Shown here: in pieces, positions 35,037 to 45,904 of the stretch
How the letters are laid out: each line of letters starts with the position of its first letter
Numbering within the stretch: the stretch's first letter is position 1
Source: Rhodovulum sulfidophilum
Lineage (GTDB): Bacteria; Pseudomonadota; Alphaproteobacteria; Rhodobacterales; Rhodobacteraceae
DNA: 64,000 bases
Direction of reading: 5' to 3'
Assembly (NCBI GenBank): GCA_003241785.1
Contig: QFPW01000004.1
Span: 62,001 to 126,000, forward strand
Made by a program: the position numbers and the translations under genes
Notes under the pieces: generated by a model
Told to the model about the DNA's origin: nothing
Databases searched by the model: none
The model's input: the letters and a program-made list of their open reading frames with translations, nothing else

Positions 35037-35222
35037 TTGGACTACGACGCCCATATCGACGCCGCCTCGGGGATGGTGAACCTCGCCATCCCCGAGGACT
35101 GCCGACCGGGGGTGCGGAGCTTCCTCGCCCTCGCCGCCCAGATGGCGGCCACACTCGAGACGATGGAGCTGCCCGATGACGACCTCGCCCTCGCCCCGGT
35201 CCTTCGCCTCCCCGACCTCTGA
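35037..35222 (+). CDS. AtzG/HpxX-like small subunit (DUF4089)
   Basis: A 61-residue helical protein: DYDAHIDAASGMVNLAIPEDCRPGVRSFLALAAQMAATLETMELPDDDLALAPVLRL. This matches AtzG, the GatC-like small subunit needed by the amidase AtzE, and HpxX. Start codon TTG at 35037, 4 bases after the permease stop with GGAG about 8 bases upstream; no ATG is available. It overlaps the next gene by 47 bases, and pairing with an AtzE-type amidase immediately downstream strengthens the call. Confidence 0.8.
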   Translation: MDYDAHIDAASGMVNLAIPEDCRPGVRSFLALAAQMAATLETMELPDDDLALAPVLRLPDL

Positions 35223-36627
35223 CCCGCGCTTCGACTTCGCCGGCGCGACCGAGATCGCGCAGGCGGTCAGGCTCGGCGAGATGACGGCCGAGGCGGTGGT
35301 CGAGGCCCTGCTCGCCCGGCTGCCCGGCCGCGACGAGACGGTCAATTCCTTCACCGACGTCACCGCCGACCGCGCGCTGGCCGACGCGGCGGCGATCGAC
35401 GCCGACCGCGCCGCCGGCCGGCCGCTCGGGCCGCTCGCGGGCGTGCCCTTCGCGGTGAAGAACCTCTTCGACGTCGAGGGCCTGCCGACCCGCGCGGGCT
35501 CCAAGATCAACCGCGACCGCGCCCCGGCGCGGGAGGACGGCGTCCTCGTCGCGCGGATGCGCGCCGCCGGCGCCGTTCTGGTCGGGGCGCTCAACATGGG
35601 CGAATACGCCTATGATTTCACCGGAGAAAACGCGCACGACGGCGCCTGCCGCAACCCCCATGACCCCGCCCGGATGAGCGGCGGCTCCTCCTCGGGCTGC
35701 GGCGGCGCCACGGCGGCGGGGCTGGCGCCGATCTCGCTCGGCTCGGATACCAACGGCTCGCTCCGCGTCCCCGCCTCGCTCTGCGGCGTCCTGAGCCTGA
35801 AGCCGACCTATGGAAGGCTGCCGCGGAGCGGCACCTTCGGCTTCGTCGACAGCCTCGACCATCTCGGGCCGCTGGCGCGCACCGCCGGGGATCTCGCGCT
35901 GGCCTATGACGCACTGCAGGGGCCGGACGCGCATGATCACGGCTGCGCCGGCCGCGCGGCCGAGCCGACGCTCCCGCGGCTCCGCGCCGGGGTCGCGGGG
36001 CTGCGCGTCGCGGTGCTCGGCGGCTGGTTCGCCGAGCGCGCGGGGGGAGAGGCGCGCGCGGCGGTGTCCGAGGTCGCCGAGAGCCTCCGGGCGGCGGGCG
36101 CCCGGATCGGCGCGGCCGAGCTGCCCGGCGCCGAGGCCGGGCGCGCCGCGGCCTATCTCATCACCAACGCCGAGAGCGCGGCCTTCCACCTGCCGCGGCT
36201 GCGGTCACGCCCGATGGATTTCGACCCCGACACGCGCGACCGCTTCCTCGCCGGCGCGCTGCTGCCCGCCGCCTGGATCGCGCGGGCGCAGGCGGTGCGG
36301 CGCGCCTGGCTCGGGCAGGCGCTGCGGGTCTTCGCCGGGGCGGACCTGCTGATCGCGCCGGCGACGCCCTGCCCCGCGCCGCTCCGGGGCGAGAAGATCC
36401 TGACGATCGCGGGGCGCGACTACCCGCTGCGCCCGAGCCTCGGCCTGCTCGCGCAGCCCTTCTCGGCGATCGGCCTGCCGGTCGCGACCGTGCCGGTCTT
36501 CGCGCCCGGGACGCTGCCGATCGGCGTGCAGATCATCGCCGCGCCCTGGCGCGAGGACCTCTGCCTGCGCGCCGCCGCCGCGCTCGAGGCGGCGGGCACC
36601 GCGATCGCGCATCCGCCCCGGCTCTGA
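35176..36627 (+). CDS. AtzE-family amidohydrolase
   Basis: An amidase-signature enzyme of 483 residues. Catalytic Lys in GVPFAVKNLFDVEGLPTRAGS, the Gly/Ser-rich signature RMSGGSSSGCGGATAAGLAPISLGSDTNGSLRVPASLCGVLSLKPTYGRLP containing the cis-Ser and nucleophile Ser. It belongs with AtzE (1-carboxybiuret amidohydrolase) and HpxY, which work with AtzG/HpxX. Here the small subunit gene overlaps its start. No cyanuric acid hydrolase or allophanate hydrolase gene is nearby, so the natural substrate is probably another ureide such as oxalurate-type or pyrimidine-derived compounds; this is inference. Confidence 0.87.
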   Translation: MTTSPSPRSFASPTSDPRFDFAGATEIAQAVRLGEMTAEAVVEALLARLPGRDETVNSFTDVTADRALADAAAIDADRAAGRPLGPLAGVPFAVKNLFDVEGLPTRAGSKINRDRAPAREDGVLVARMRAAGAVLVGALNMGEYAYDFTGENAHDGACRNPHDPARMSGGSSSGCGGATAAGLAPISLGSDTNGSLRVPASLCGVLSLKPTYGRLPRSGTFGFVDSLDHLGPLARTAGDLALAYDALQGPDAHDHGCAGRAAEPTLPRLRAGVAGLRVAVLGGWFAERAGGEARAAVSEVAESLRAAGARIGAAELPGAEAGRAAAYLITNAESAAFHLPRLRSRPMDFDPDTRDRFLAGALLPAAWIARAQAVRRAWLGQALRVFAGADLLIAPATPCPAPLRGEKILTIAGRDYPLRPSLGLLAQPFSAIGLPVATVPVFAPGTLPIGVQIIAAPWREDLCLRAAAALEAAGTAIAHPPRL

Positions 36628-36649
36628 GCCGCGCTCAGCGGCCAGAGCC

Positions 36650-37090
36650 TCAACGGTCGGTGTCGAGCCAGATCGTCACCGGCCCGTCGTTGACGAGCGA
36701 AACCGCCATATCGGCGCCGAATTCGCCGAGGCCGACCGCGACGCCATGGCCGCGGACCTGATCGGCGAAATGCTCGTAGAGCCGGCGTCCGTCCTCTGGC
36801 GCCGCGGCGGTCGAGAAGCCGGGGCGGTTGCCCCTGGTCTCGGCGGCGAGGGTGAACTGGCTGACGACCAGCGCCCCGCCCCCGGTGTCGAGCAGCGAGC
36901 GGTTCATCCGGCCTTCCTCGTCGCGGAAGATCCGGAGCGAGACGACCTTCCGCGCGAGCCAGGCCGACTGTTGCTCGGTATCGCCGCGCATCGCGCAGAC
37001 GAGCACGACGAGCCCCGGGCCGACGGCTCCGGTGACGCGGTCGCCGACGCGCACCTCGGCGCCGGTGGTGCGCTGGATCAGGGCGCGCAT
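36650..37090 (-). CDS. dtd: D-aminoacyl-tRNA deacylase
   Basis: Hydrolyses D-aminoacyl-tRNAs (and Gly-tRNA-Ala), protecting translation. The 146-residue protein has the start MRALIQRTTGAEVRVGD, the SQFTLAA motif that binds the aminoacyl-adenosine and the C-terminal cross-subunit NDGPVTIWLDTDR with the Gly-Pro pair. Full length; single gene, convergent with the AtzE gene and upstream of the REP-rich gap before acnA. Confidence 0.95.
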   Translation of the reverse strand: MRALIQRTTGAEVRVGDRVTGAVGPGLVVLVCAMRGDTEQQSAWLARKVVSLRIFRDEEGRMNRSLLDTGGGALVVSQFTLAAETRGNRPGFSTAAAPEDGRRLYEHFADQVRGHGVAVGLGEFGADMAVSLVNDGPVTIWLDTDR

Positions 37091-37145
37091 GGAGGATCTC
37101 CCGAAATGGAAACGGCGGCTCCAGGGTGGCCGCCGCGTCGAGGGT

Positions 37146-37168
37146 GGTGGGCGAATCGCCCACCCTAC
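37146..37168 (-). repeat. Family-1 REP element, one base short
   Basis: GGTGGGCG, then AAT and CGCCCACC with terminal CTAC; one G of the consensus loop is missing. It forms an inverted pair with 37248-37271, and a more decayed half-copy lies at about 37188-37206. Confidence 0.82.
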
Positions 37169-37220
37169 GAACGGCGCGCGGGAAGACGGGCGTAATCGCC
37201 TACCCCGCGGGTGGGTCGAG

Positions 37221-37245
37221 GCCCCGGGTCAAGCCCGGGGCGGCG
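37221..37245 (+). repeat. Family-2 palindrome upstream of a REP
   Basis: GCCCCGGG-TCAAG-CCCGGGGC, perfect 8-bp stem, followed by GGCG. It abuts the family-1 copy that starts at 37248, so both families share the same gap. Confidence 0.75.
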
Positions 37246-37247
37246 CC

Positions 37248-37271
37248 GTAGGGTGGGCGATTCCGCCCACC
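37248..37271 (+). repeat. Family-1 REP element before the acnA 3' end
   Basis: Full consensus copy in plus orientation, 19 bases before the acnA stop region. Confidence 0.87.
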
Positions 37272-37290
37272 ATCCGCCACCGCCGCCATC

Positions 37291-40044
<2,754 letters not shown>

Positions 40045-40229
40045 TCGAGCCTCCGGGCGTGATGCTGGGACGGAAGAATACCCTTGATATGGAGCAATTC
40101 CCCCAGGCTCGCAAGTGTCGCGGGCGCAAAAGTATGCAGTGGTATACCAAAAATCCGCGCTCCGCCGCGATGTCGCGCGCCACCCACGGCGGCCTTTCAC
40201 GGCCCCCCGCGATCGGCTAGGACGGCGCG

Positions 40230-40886
40230 ATGGAATTGCGGGTCACAGATCTCGGATGCGCCCGGTCGGGCCGGGCGGTGCTCGGCGGCGTCTCCTTCGC
40301 CGTGGCATCGGGCCAGGCGCTGCTGCTGCGCGGTCCGAACGGCGCCGGCAAGACCACGCTCCTGCGCGTGCTCGCGGGCCTGCTCGCGCCGTCGGAGGGC
40401 GGCGCGACGCTGGGCGGCGCCGCGCTCACGGCCGATGCCGAGACCTATGGAGAGCGGCTCGCCTATTGCGGGCATCTCGACGCGATCAAGCCGCAGCTCA
40501 GCGTCGCGGAGAACCTGCGCTTCTGGGCCGGGCTCTTCGACGGCGACGGGATCGCGGCCGCCGTCGCGGCCTTCGATCTCGAGGCGCTGCTCGACCGGCC
40601 GGCCCATGCCTGCTCCGCCGGGCAGAAGCGCCGCGTCGGGCTCGCCCGGCTCCTGCTCGCGCGCCGGCCGCTCTGGCTGCTCGACGAGCCGACGGTGTCG
40701 CTCGACACGGTCGCGGTCGCCCGGTTCTGCGCCGCGGTCCGCGCGCATTGCGCGGCGGGCGGCATGGCGGTGATCGCGACGCATCTGCCGCTCGACCTCG
40801 AGGACGCGACCGAGCTCCGGCTGGAGCCGCTCGCGGCCGCGACGCGCGCGAGCGGCGATCCCTTCCTCGCCGGCGCCTGGACATGA
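40230..40886 (+). CDS. ccmA: Heme exporter ATP-binding protein CcmA
   Basis: The 218-residue ATPase of the CcmABCD complex that loads heme onto CcmE for cytochrome c maturation. Walker A LRGPNGAGKTTLLRVL, signature SAGQKRRVGLARLLLARRPLW and Walker B WLLDEPTVSLD. Its stop overlaps the ccmB start (ATGA, 40883-40886). It opens the ccm genes, divergent from acnA; the ccmC-D-G part is displaced downstream by mntH and a repeat array. Confidence 0.94.
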   Translation: MELRVTDLGCARSGRAVLGGVSFAVASGQALLLRGPNGAGKTTLLRVLAGLLAPSEGGATLGGAALTADAETYGERLAYCGHLDAIKPQLSVAENLRFWAGLFDGDGIAAAVAAFDLEALLDRPAHACSAGQKRRVGLARLLLARRPLWLLDEPTVSLDTVAVARFCAAVRAHCAAGGMAVIATHLPLDLEDATELRLEPLAAATRASGDPFLAGAWT

Positions 40887-41548
40887 AGGCGACCGTCGCG
40901 GTGCTCGGGCGCGAGCTCCGGCTCGCGCTGCGCTCGGGCGGCGGCGCCGGGCTCGGCGTCGCCTTCTTCGTGATGCTGGTGCCGCTCGTGCCGTTCGGCA
41001 TCGGCCCCGACCCGGCCCGGCTCGCCCCCGTGGCGCCGGGCACGCTCTGGATCGGGGCGCTGCTCGCCGCCCTGCTCTCGCTCGACCGGCTGTTCCAGGC
41101 CGACGCCGAGGACGGCACGCTCGACATCCTGACGCTGGCGCCGCTGCCGCTCGAGGGGCTCGTCGCGCTGAAGGCCCTCGCGCACTGGCTGACCACCGGC
41201 CTGCCGCTCGTCGCGGTCGCACCCGTGCTCGGGCTGACGCTGAGCCTGCCCGGCCCCGCCTATGGCTGGCTCGTCGCGAGCCTGCTCGCCGGCACCCCGG
41301 CGCTGAGCTTTCTCGGCGCGATCGGCGCCGCGCTCACCGTCGGCATCCGCCGGGGCGGCCTCCTGCTCTCGCTCCTGGTGCTGCCGCTCTACGTGCCGAC
41401 GCTGATCTTCGGCGCGCGGGCGGTCGTGGCGGCGGCGGGCGGCCAGGACCCCTGGCCCGCCTTCCTGCTCCTCGCCGGGCTCAGCCTGTTCATTCTCGCC
41501 CTCGCCCCTTTCGCCGCCGCGCTGGCGCTGCGCGCGCATCTGCGCTGA
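40883..41548 (+). CDS. ccmB: Heme exporter membrane protein CcmB
   Basis: The membrane partner of CcmA, 221 residues with six helices. Family segments: VLGRELRLALRSGGGAGLGVAFFVMLVPLVPFGIGPDPARLAPVAPGTLWIGALLAALLSLDRLFQADAEDGTLDIL and HWLTTGLPLVAVAPVLGLTLSLP. Full length; coupled to ccmA by a 4-base overlap. CcmC would normally follow, but mntH intervenes. Confidence 0.94.
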   Translation: MKATVAVLGRELRLALRSGGGAGLGVAFFVMLVPLVPFGIGPDPARLAPVAPGTLWIGALLAALLSLDRLFQADAEDGTLDILTLAPLPLEGLVALKALAHWLTTGLPLVAVAPVLGLTLSLPGPAYGWLVASLLAGTPALSFLGAIGAALTVGIRRGGLLLSLLVLPLYVPTLIFGARAVVAAAGGQDPWPAFLLLAGLSLFILALAPFAAALALRAHLR

Positions 41549-41597
41549 GATCCGCGAAGGCCGCTTGCCACGGCGAGGGCGCCGCGCTACTTCTCAG

Positions 41598-41614
41598 TTG
41601 CAAATGATTTGCAA
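41598..41614. promoter_or_regulatory. Mur-type manganese-responsive operator upstream of mntH
   Basis: TTGCAAAT-G-ATTTGCAA, a perfect palindrome ending 19 bases before the mntH start. It resembles the alphaproteobacterial Mur (Fur-family) boxes found at mntH and sit genes, and is an AT-rich island in its surroundings. Confidence 0.75.
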
Positions 41615-41633
41615 GAGCAGAACTGGGATAGGC

Positions 41634-43019
41634 ATGTCCGGTACCGACGCCCCGAGCCTCGACCCCCCCGCCTTCGAGACTCCCGCCTTAGAGTCTCCCA
41701 CCGCGCCGGGCTGGCGCGGGCGCGGCGGCGCGAACTCGCTTTCGGACGTGCATGGCAGCATCCCGGTCCGCCGCCACGGCTCGGTCTGGCGCCGCGCCCT
41801 CGCCTTCCTCGGCCCGGGCTATCTCGTCGCCGTCGGCTACATGGACCCCGGCAACTGGGCGACCTCGCTCGCCGGCGGGTCGAAATTCGGCTACGCGCTG
41901 CTCACCATCGCGCTCCTCTCCAACGTCATGGCGATCATCCTCCAGGCGCTCTGCGCCCGGCTCGCCATCGCCTCGGGCCGCGACCTCGCCCAGGCCTGCC
42001 GCGACGCCTTCCCCAAGCCGGTCGCCTGGGTGCTCTGGGCGCTGGCGGAGATCGCGATCATCGCCACCGACATCGCCGAGGTGATCGGCACGGCGATCGG
42101 CCTCACGCTTATCTTCGGCATCCCGCTCGAGATCGGCGTGCTCATCACCGCGCTCGACGTCTTCCTGATCCTCTGGCTGCAGCGGCTCGGCTTCCGCTGG
42201 ATCGAGGCGCTGGTGATCGTGCTGCTCGCCGTCATCGCTGTCTGTTTCGCGATCCAGATCGCCCTCGCCGATCCGAACTGGGGCGACGTGATCCGGGGCT
42301 TCGCGCCGACGACCGAGATCGTGACCAACCCCGAGATGCTCTATCTCGCGCTCGGCATCCTCGGCGCCACGGTGATGCCGCACAATCTCTACCTGCATTC
42401 CGGCATCGTCCAGACCCGCGCCTATGGCCACACGCTGCCCGAGAAGCGCGAGGCGCTGCGCTTCGCCACCATCGACTCGACAGTCGCGCTCATGTTCGCG
42501 CTCACCGTCAACGCCTCGATCCTGATCCTCGCGGCCGCGACCTTCCACACCACGGGCAACACCGAGATCGCCGAGCTCGGCGACGCGCATTCGCTGCTGG
42601 CGCCGCTGCTCGGCGCGGCGATCGCGCCGACGCTGTTCGGCGTGGCGCTGCTCTGCTGCGGCCTCAACTCGACCGTGACGGCGACGCTCGCCGGGCAGAT
42701 CGTGATGGAGGGCTTCCTCAACTTCCGCCTCGCCCCCTGGATCCGGCGGCTGGTGACGCGCGCGATCGCCATCGTCCCGGCGGCGCTGGTCACGGTCTGG
42801 TACGGCGAGCGCGGGACGGGCCAGCTCCTGATCCTGACCCAGGTCGTGCTGAGCCTGCAGCTCTCCTTCGCGGTCTTCCCGCTCGTCATGTTCACCTGCG
42901 ACAAGGCCAAGATGGGCGCGCTGGTGGCGCCACGCTGGCTCGCGGCGGTCTCCTGGGCGATCGCGATCGCCATCGCGCTGCTCAACATAAAGCTGCTCGT
43001 GGATTTCCTCGGCGCGTGA
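41634..43019 (+). CDS. mntH: Manganese/divalent metal transporter, Nramp family
   Basis: A 461-residue proton-coupled importer with 11 helices. Helix 1 carries the metal site DPGN (GYMDPGNWATSLAGGSKFGYALL) and helix 6 MPHN (ILGATVMPHNLYLHSGIVQTR), both complete. An N-terminal cytoplasmic tail of about 55 residues is longer than in E. coli. The Mur-type box 19 bases upstream indicates induction when manganese is scarce. It lies between ccmB and ccmC, an unusual place; three 49-bp repeats that include its last codons follow. Confidence 0.93.
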   Translation: MSGTDAPSLDPPAFETPALESPTAPGWRGRGGANSLSDVHGSIPVRRHGSVWRRALAFLGPGYLVAVGYMDPGNWATSLAGGSKFGYALLTIALLSNVMAIILQALCARLAIASGRDLAQACRDAFPKPVAWVLWALAEIAIIATDIAEVIGTAIGLTLIFGIPLEIGVLITALDVFLILWLQRLGFRWIEALVIVLLAVIAVCFAIQIALADPNWGDVIRGFAPTTEIVTNPEMLYLALGILGATVMPHNLYLHSGIVQTRAYGHTLPEKREALRFATIDSTVALMFALTVNASILILAAATFHTTGNTEIAELGDAHSLLAPLLGAAIAPTLFGVALLCCGLNSTVTATLAGQIVMEGFLNFRLAPWIRRLVTRAIAIVPAALVTVWYGERGTGQLLILTQVVLSLQLSFAVFPLVMFTCDKAKMGALVAPRWLAAVSWAIAIAIALLNIKLLVDFLGA

Positions 43020-43157
43020 GCGGCGGCGGGGGGACGGTGGGCGGAATCGCCCACCCTACGGCGCGTGGGCGGCGGCGGGGGGATGGTGGGCGGGATCGCC
43101 CACCCTACGGCGCGTGGGCGGCGGCGGGGGGGTGGTGGGCGGGATCGCCCACCCTAC
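43011..43157 (-). repeat. Three tandem 49-bp units each carrying a family-1 REP
   Basis: Units 43011-43059, 43060-43108 and 43109-43157. Each starts GGCGCGTG, has a G/C-rich spacer and ends with a minus-orientation REP (43036-43059, 43085-43108, 43134-43157). The first unit overlaps the last codons of mntH: GGC GCG TGA; units 2 and 3 differ there by A to G, showing that the gene tail was copied along with the REP. A fragment GGCG follows the third unit. Confidence 0.92.
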
Positions 43158-43222
43158 GGCGCCGTGAAGCCCGCTCTTCGTCGCATTGCCAGCGCCGCGC
43201 GGCGCGCCTAAAAGTCCGGGCC

Positions 43223-43951
43223 ATGTCGCTCTGGAGATACGCCAATCCGTCCGAGTTCATGCGCCTGTCCGGCGCGGTCCAGCCGTGGTGCTGGGCGCTG
43301 ACGGCGCTCTGCCTCGCGCCGGGGCTGATCTGGGGCTTCTTCCTCACCCCGGACGACTACCAGCAGGGCTCGACGGTGAAGATCCTGTTCATCCACGTCC
43401 CCGCCGCGCTGATCGCGATCAACGCCTGGCTCATGATGCTGGTGGCGAGCCTGATCTGGTTCATCCGCCGGCACCATGTCTCGGCGCTCGCCGCCCGCGC
43501 CGCCGCGCCGGTCGGCGCCACGATGACGGTGATCGCGCTGATGAGCGGCGCGATCTGGGGCCAGCCGATGTGGGGCACCTGGTGGGCCTGGGACCCGCGG
43601 CTCACCTCCTTCTTCATCCTGTTCCTGTTCTATCTCGGCTATATCGCGCTCTGGGCCGCGATCGACGAGCCGGACAAGGCCGCCGACCTCACCGCCGTGC
43701 TCTGCCTCGTCGGCTCGGTCTTCGCGCTGCTCTCGCGCTACGCGGTGTTCTTCTGGAGCCAGGGGCTGCACCAGGGCGCCTCGCTGTCGGTTGATCGCGA
43801 GACCCATGTCGACAACGCCTTCTATCTCCCGCTCCTGCTCTGCATCGCGGGCTTCGTCCTTCTGTTCGTGAGCCTCGTCCTGCTGCGCACCCGCACCGAG
43901 GTGCGGCTCCGGCGCCTGCGCGCGCTCGAGGATCTGGAGGCGCGCGCGTGA
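43223..43951 (+). CDS. ccmC: Heme ABC transporter permease CcmC
   Basis: The heme-handling membrane subunit, 242 residues with six helices. The WWD heme motif MWGTWWAWDPRLTSFFILFLFYLGYIALW is intact, with His residues in FIHVPAALIAIN and GLHQGASLSVDRETHVD. It starts after the REP array that separates it from ccmB/mntH and is coupled to ccmD by the TGATG overlap at 43949-43953. It needs its own promoter or read-through from mntH. Confidence 0.94.
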   Translation: MSLWRYANPSEFMRLSGAVQPWCWALTALCLAPGLIWGFFLTPDDYQQGSTVKILFIHVPAALIAINAWLMMLVASLIWFIRRHHVSALAARAAAPVGATMTVIALMSGAIWGQPMWGTWWAWDPRLTSFFILFLFYLGYIALWAAIDEPDKAADLTAVLCLVGSVFALLSRYAVFFWSQGLHQGASLSVDRETHVDNAFYLPLLLCIAGFVLLFVSLVLLRTRTEVRLRRLRALEDLEARA

Positions 43952-44121
43952 TGCCCGATCTCGGCCGCTACGCGGTCACCGTGCTCTCCGCCTATGGCGT
44001 GACCTTCGCGCTCGTCGGAGCGCTCATCGGCCTCAGCGTCTGGCGCGCCCGGCGCGTCGCCCGGACGCTCGCCGCCGCCGAGACCCGCGCCCGTACCCGG
44101 AGGACCCCCGATGGCGTTTAG
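43951..44121 (+). CDS. ccmD: Heme exporter protein CcmD
   Basis: A 56-residue single-span membrane protein (MPDLGRYAVTVLSAYGVTFALVGALIGLSVWRARRVARTLAAAE...). CcmD stabilises the CcmABC complex and helps release holo-CcmE. The helix followed by an Arg-rich, amphipathic tail is typical. Its ATG overlaps the ccmC stop and its stop lies inside the ccmG start region (overlap 44111-44121). Confidence 0.88.
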   Translation: MPDLGRYAVTVLSAYGVTFALVGALIGLSVWRARRVARTLAAAETRARTRRTPDGV

Positions 44122-44644
44122 GTTCCGCCCGCTGATGGCGCTGCCGCCGCTGCTCTTCGCCGCCTTCGCGGGCGTCGCCTACATGGGGCTGAGGCGCGAG
44201 AACGCGACCGAGCTTCCGAGCGCGCTGATCGGGCGCGAGGCGCCGTCGCTGGCGGGTACCGTGGCGCTGCGCGCCGATCCCGCCCCGACCGACGCGGAGC
44301 TGACCGCGCCGGGCGTGAAGCTTGTCAACTTCTGGGCGAGCTGGTGCGCGCCCTGCCGGGCCGAGCATCCGATCCTCAAGGAAATCAGCGCCTCCGGCCT
44401 GCCGGTGATCGGGGTGAACTACAAGGACCAGCCGGACAAGGCGCTCGGCTTTCTCGAGGAGCTGGGCGATCCCTTCACCCATGTCGGGGCCGATCCGAAC
44501 GGCCGCGTCGCGCTCGACTGGGGGATCTACGGCGTGCCGGAGACCTTCGTCGTCGACGCCAACGGCAAGATCCTGCTGCGCTACCCGGGCCCGCTCACCC
44601 GGGCGATCTTCGACGCCGAGATCAAGCCGCTGCTCAGGCCCTGA
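44111..44644 (+). CDS. ccmG: Thiol:disulfide interchange protein CcmG/DsbE
   Basis: A 177-residue membrane-anchored periplasmic thioredoxin that reduces apocytochrome c haem-binding cysteines. N-terminal anchor MAFRFRPLMALPPLLFAAFAGVAYM, active site NFWASWCAPCRAEHP, and the CcmG signature GVNYKDQPDKALGFLEELGDPF and YGVPETFVVDANG with the cis-Pro. Last gene of the ccmCDG part, ending at a hairpin. Confidence 0.94.
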   Translation: MAFRFRPLMALPPLLFAAFAGVAYMGLRRENATELPSALIGREAPSLAGTVALRADPAPTDAELTAPGVKLVNFWASWCAPCRAEHPILKEISASGLPVIGVNYKDQPDKALGFLEELGDPFTHVGADPNGRVALDWGIYGVPETFVVDANGKILLRYPGPLTRAIFDAEIKPLLRP

Positions 44645-44645
44645 G

Positions 44646-44668
44646 CGCGCGCCCCGTCGCGGCGCGCG
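44646..44668. terminator. Hairpin after ccmG
   Basis: A perfect 8-bp stem CGCGCGCC/GGCGCGCG with a 7-base loop, between the convergent ccmG and acyltransferase stops. No T-run. Confidence 0.5.
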
Positions 44669-44671
44669 GCC

Positions 44672-45748
44672 TCAGGCCTCGCGCCGCTTCGCGCCCGCCG
44701 CCCGCGCGCCGGCGGCGGAAGCCGGGGCCGGCCGGGAAATGGCCGAAGGCGGCTTGTAGGGCGCCCAGGGCGCCGAGAACAGCAGCCGGAACCCCTCGCG
44801 CCGCGCGCACCAGCGCCCGAAGAGCGTGCCGACGACGAGCACGATCGGCACCATGATCAGCTTCTCGAACGGCAGCGGGCCGATCATCCCGAACACCCGC
44901 TCGAGATAGAAGATCGTGATGTGCTGCGTCGCGTAGATATAAAGCGTCGAGCCGCCGACGAGCTTCAGGATCCAGGCCCAGTCGAACCGCGCCGTGCGCG
45001 CCGCGAGGCCGAGCAGCGCGGCGATGCCGATCGCGGTCACCGCGAAGGTCAGCGGGCCGAACCGCTGCCAGGGCGAATCCATGAGCCAGTAGGAGAGCCC
45101 GAGGAAGGCGGCCGCGAAGAGCGGCCAGAGCCGCCAGTGCGCGTCGACCGTCCGCCACACGATCGGCCGGAGCACGAGACCGAGCCAGAAATAGGGGAAG
45201 AGCCGGATCACCTTCTCGATGAACGGGATCGCGAGCCAGTCCCCCCGGGCGACGACCACGAGATAGGCGAGCATCGAGACGGCGAACACCGCCCAGACCG
45301 GCAGCCGGCGGCAGAGAAAGGCGACGGCGAAGGCGATCGCGAGCCCGTAGAAGAACCACATCTCGACGATCGGGTCCCAGACCATCGTCGAGATCTCGGC
45401 CTCGATCGGCCGGCCCCACCAGAGATAGGCCACGACCTCGGTGCTGAGATACCAGAAAATGGCCCAGATCGCATAGAGATAGAGCAGGTTTCCAACCTTG
45501 TCGCGGAAAAATCCGAGCGGCTCCGAGCGGGTGATGACCCGGTGCGCGAACAGGCCCGAGACGAAGAAGAACATCGGCATCCGCGCGAGGATCAGCATCT
45601 GGTCGATGTAGACGCTCAGCCCGTACATCGACCAGATCACCAGCAGGATGATGCTGAACGCCTTCGCGATGTCGGCCCAGGCGACCCGCTCCGCCGCGCC
45701 GCCGGTGTCCAGGTCCATCAGGCTCTTGCCCGCCCAGCTGATCGCCAT
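44672..45748 (-). CDS. Acyltransferase-3 family membrane protein
   Basis: A 358-residue inner-membrane protein with about ten helices. AERVAWADIAKAFSIILLVIWSMYG and LARMPMFFFVSGLFAHR match the start of the acyltransferase-3/OafA-OpgC family, which O-acylates envelope carbohydrates or other surface molecules. The C-terminus is a cytoplasmic Ala/Pro/Arg tail (APASAAGARAAGAKRREA). Donor and acceptor unknown. It separates ccmG from yciB and is monocistronic on the minus strand. Confidence 0.82.
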   Translation of the reverse strand: MAISWAGKSLMDLDTGGAAERVAWADIAKAFSIILLVIWSMYGLSVYIDQMLILARMPMFFFVSGLFAHRVITRSEPLGFFRDKVGNLLYLYAIWAIFWYLSTEVVAYLWWGRPIEAEISTMVWDPIVEMWFFYGLAIAFAVAFLCRRLPVWAVFAVSMLAYLVVVARGDWLAIPFIEKVIRLFPYFWLGLVLRPIVWRTVDAHWRLWPLFAAAFLGLSYWLMDSPWQRFGPLTFAVTAIGIAALLGLAARTARFDWAWILKLVGGSTLYIYATQHITIFYLERVFGMIGPLPFEKLIMVPIVLVVGTLFGRWCARREGFRLLFSAPWAPYKPPSAISRPAPASAAGARAAGAKRREA

Positions 45749-45904
45749 GATTCCCCCTCGTTCGTCGGAGCCACCATAGCTCGCTAGGCGAGCACTTGCC
45801 CGTAACGAATTAATGATTTGCCTTAATCTTCTCAGAAAACGCCTGAAGATGCCAAGTGATTCCTCGCTCCGACCAAAGTCGACGCGGGCGGAACCTCGAA
45901 TGGA

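Noticed and set aside
37188..37206. Possible extra REP between 37168 and 37248
   Set aside because: Only a decayed half of the element is present, without GTAG, so it is mentioned but not listed as a copy.
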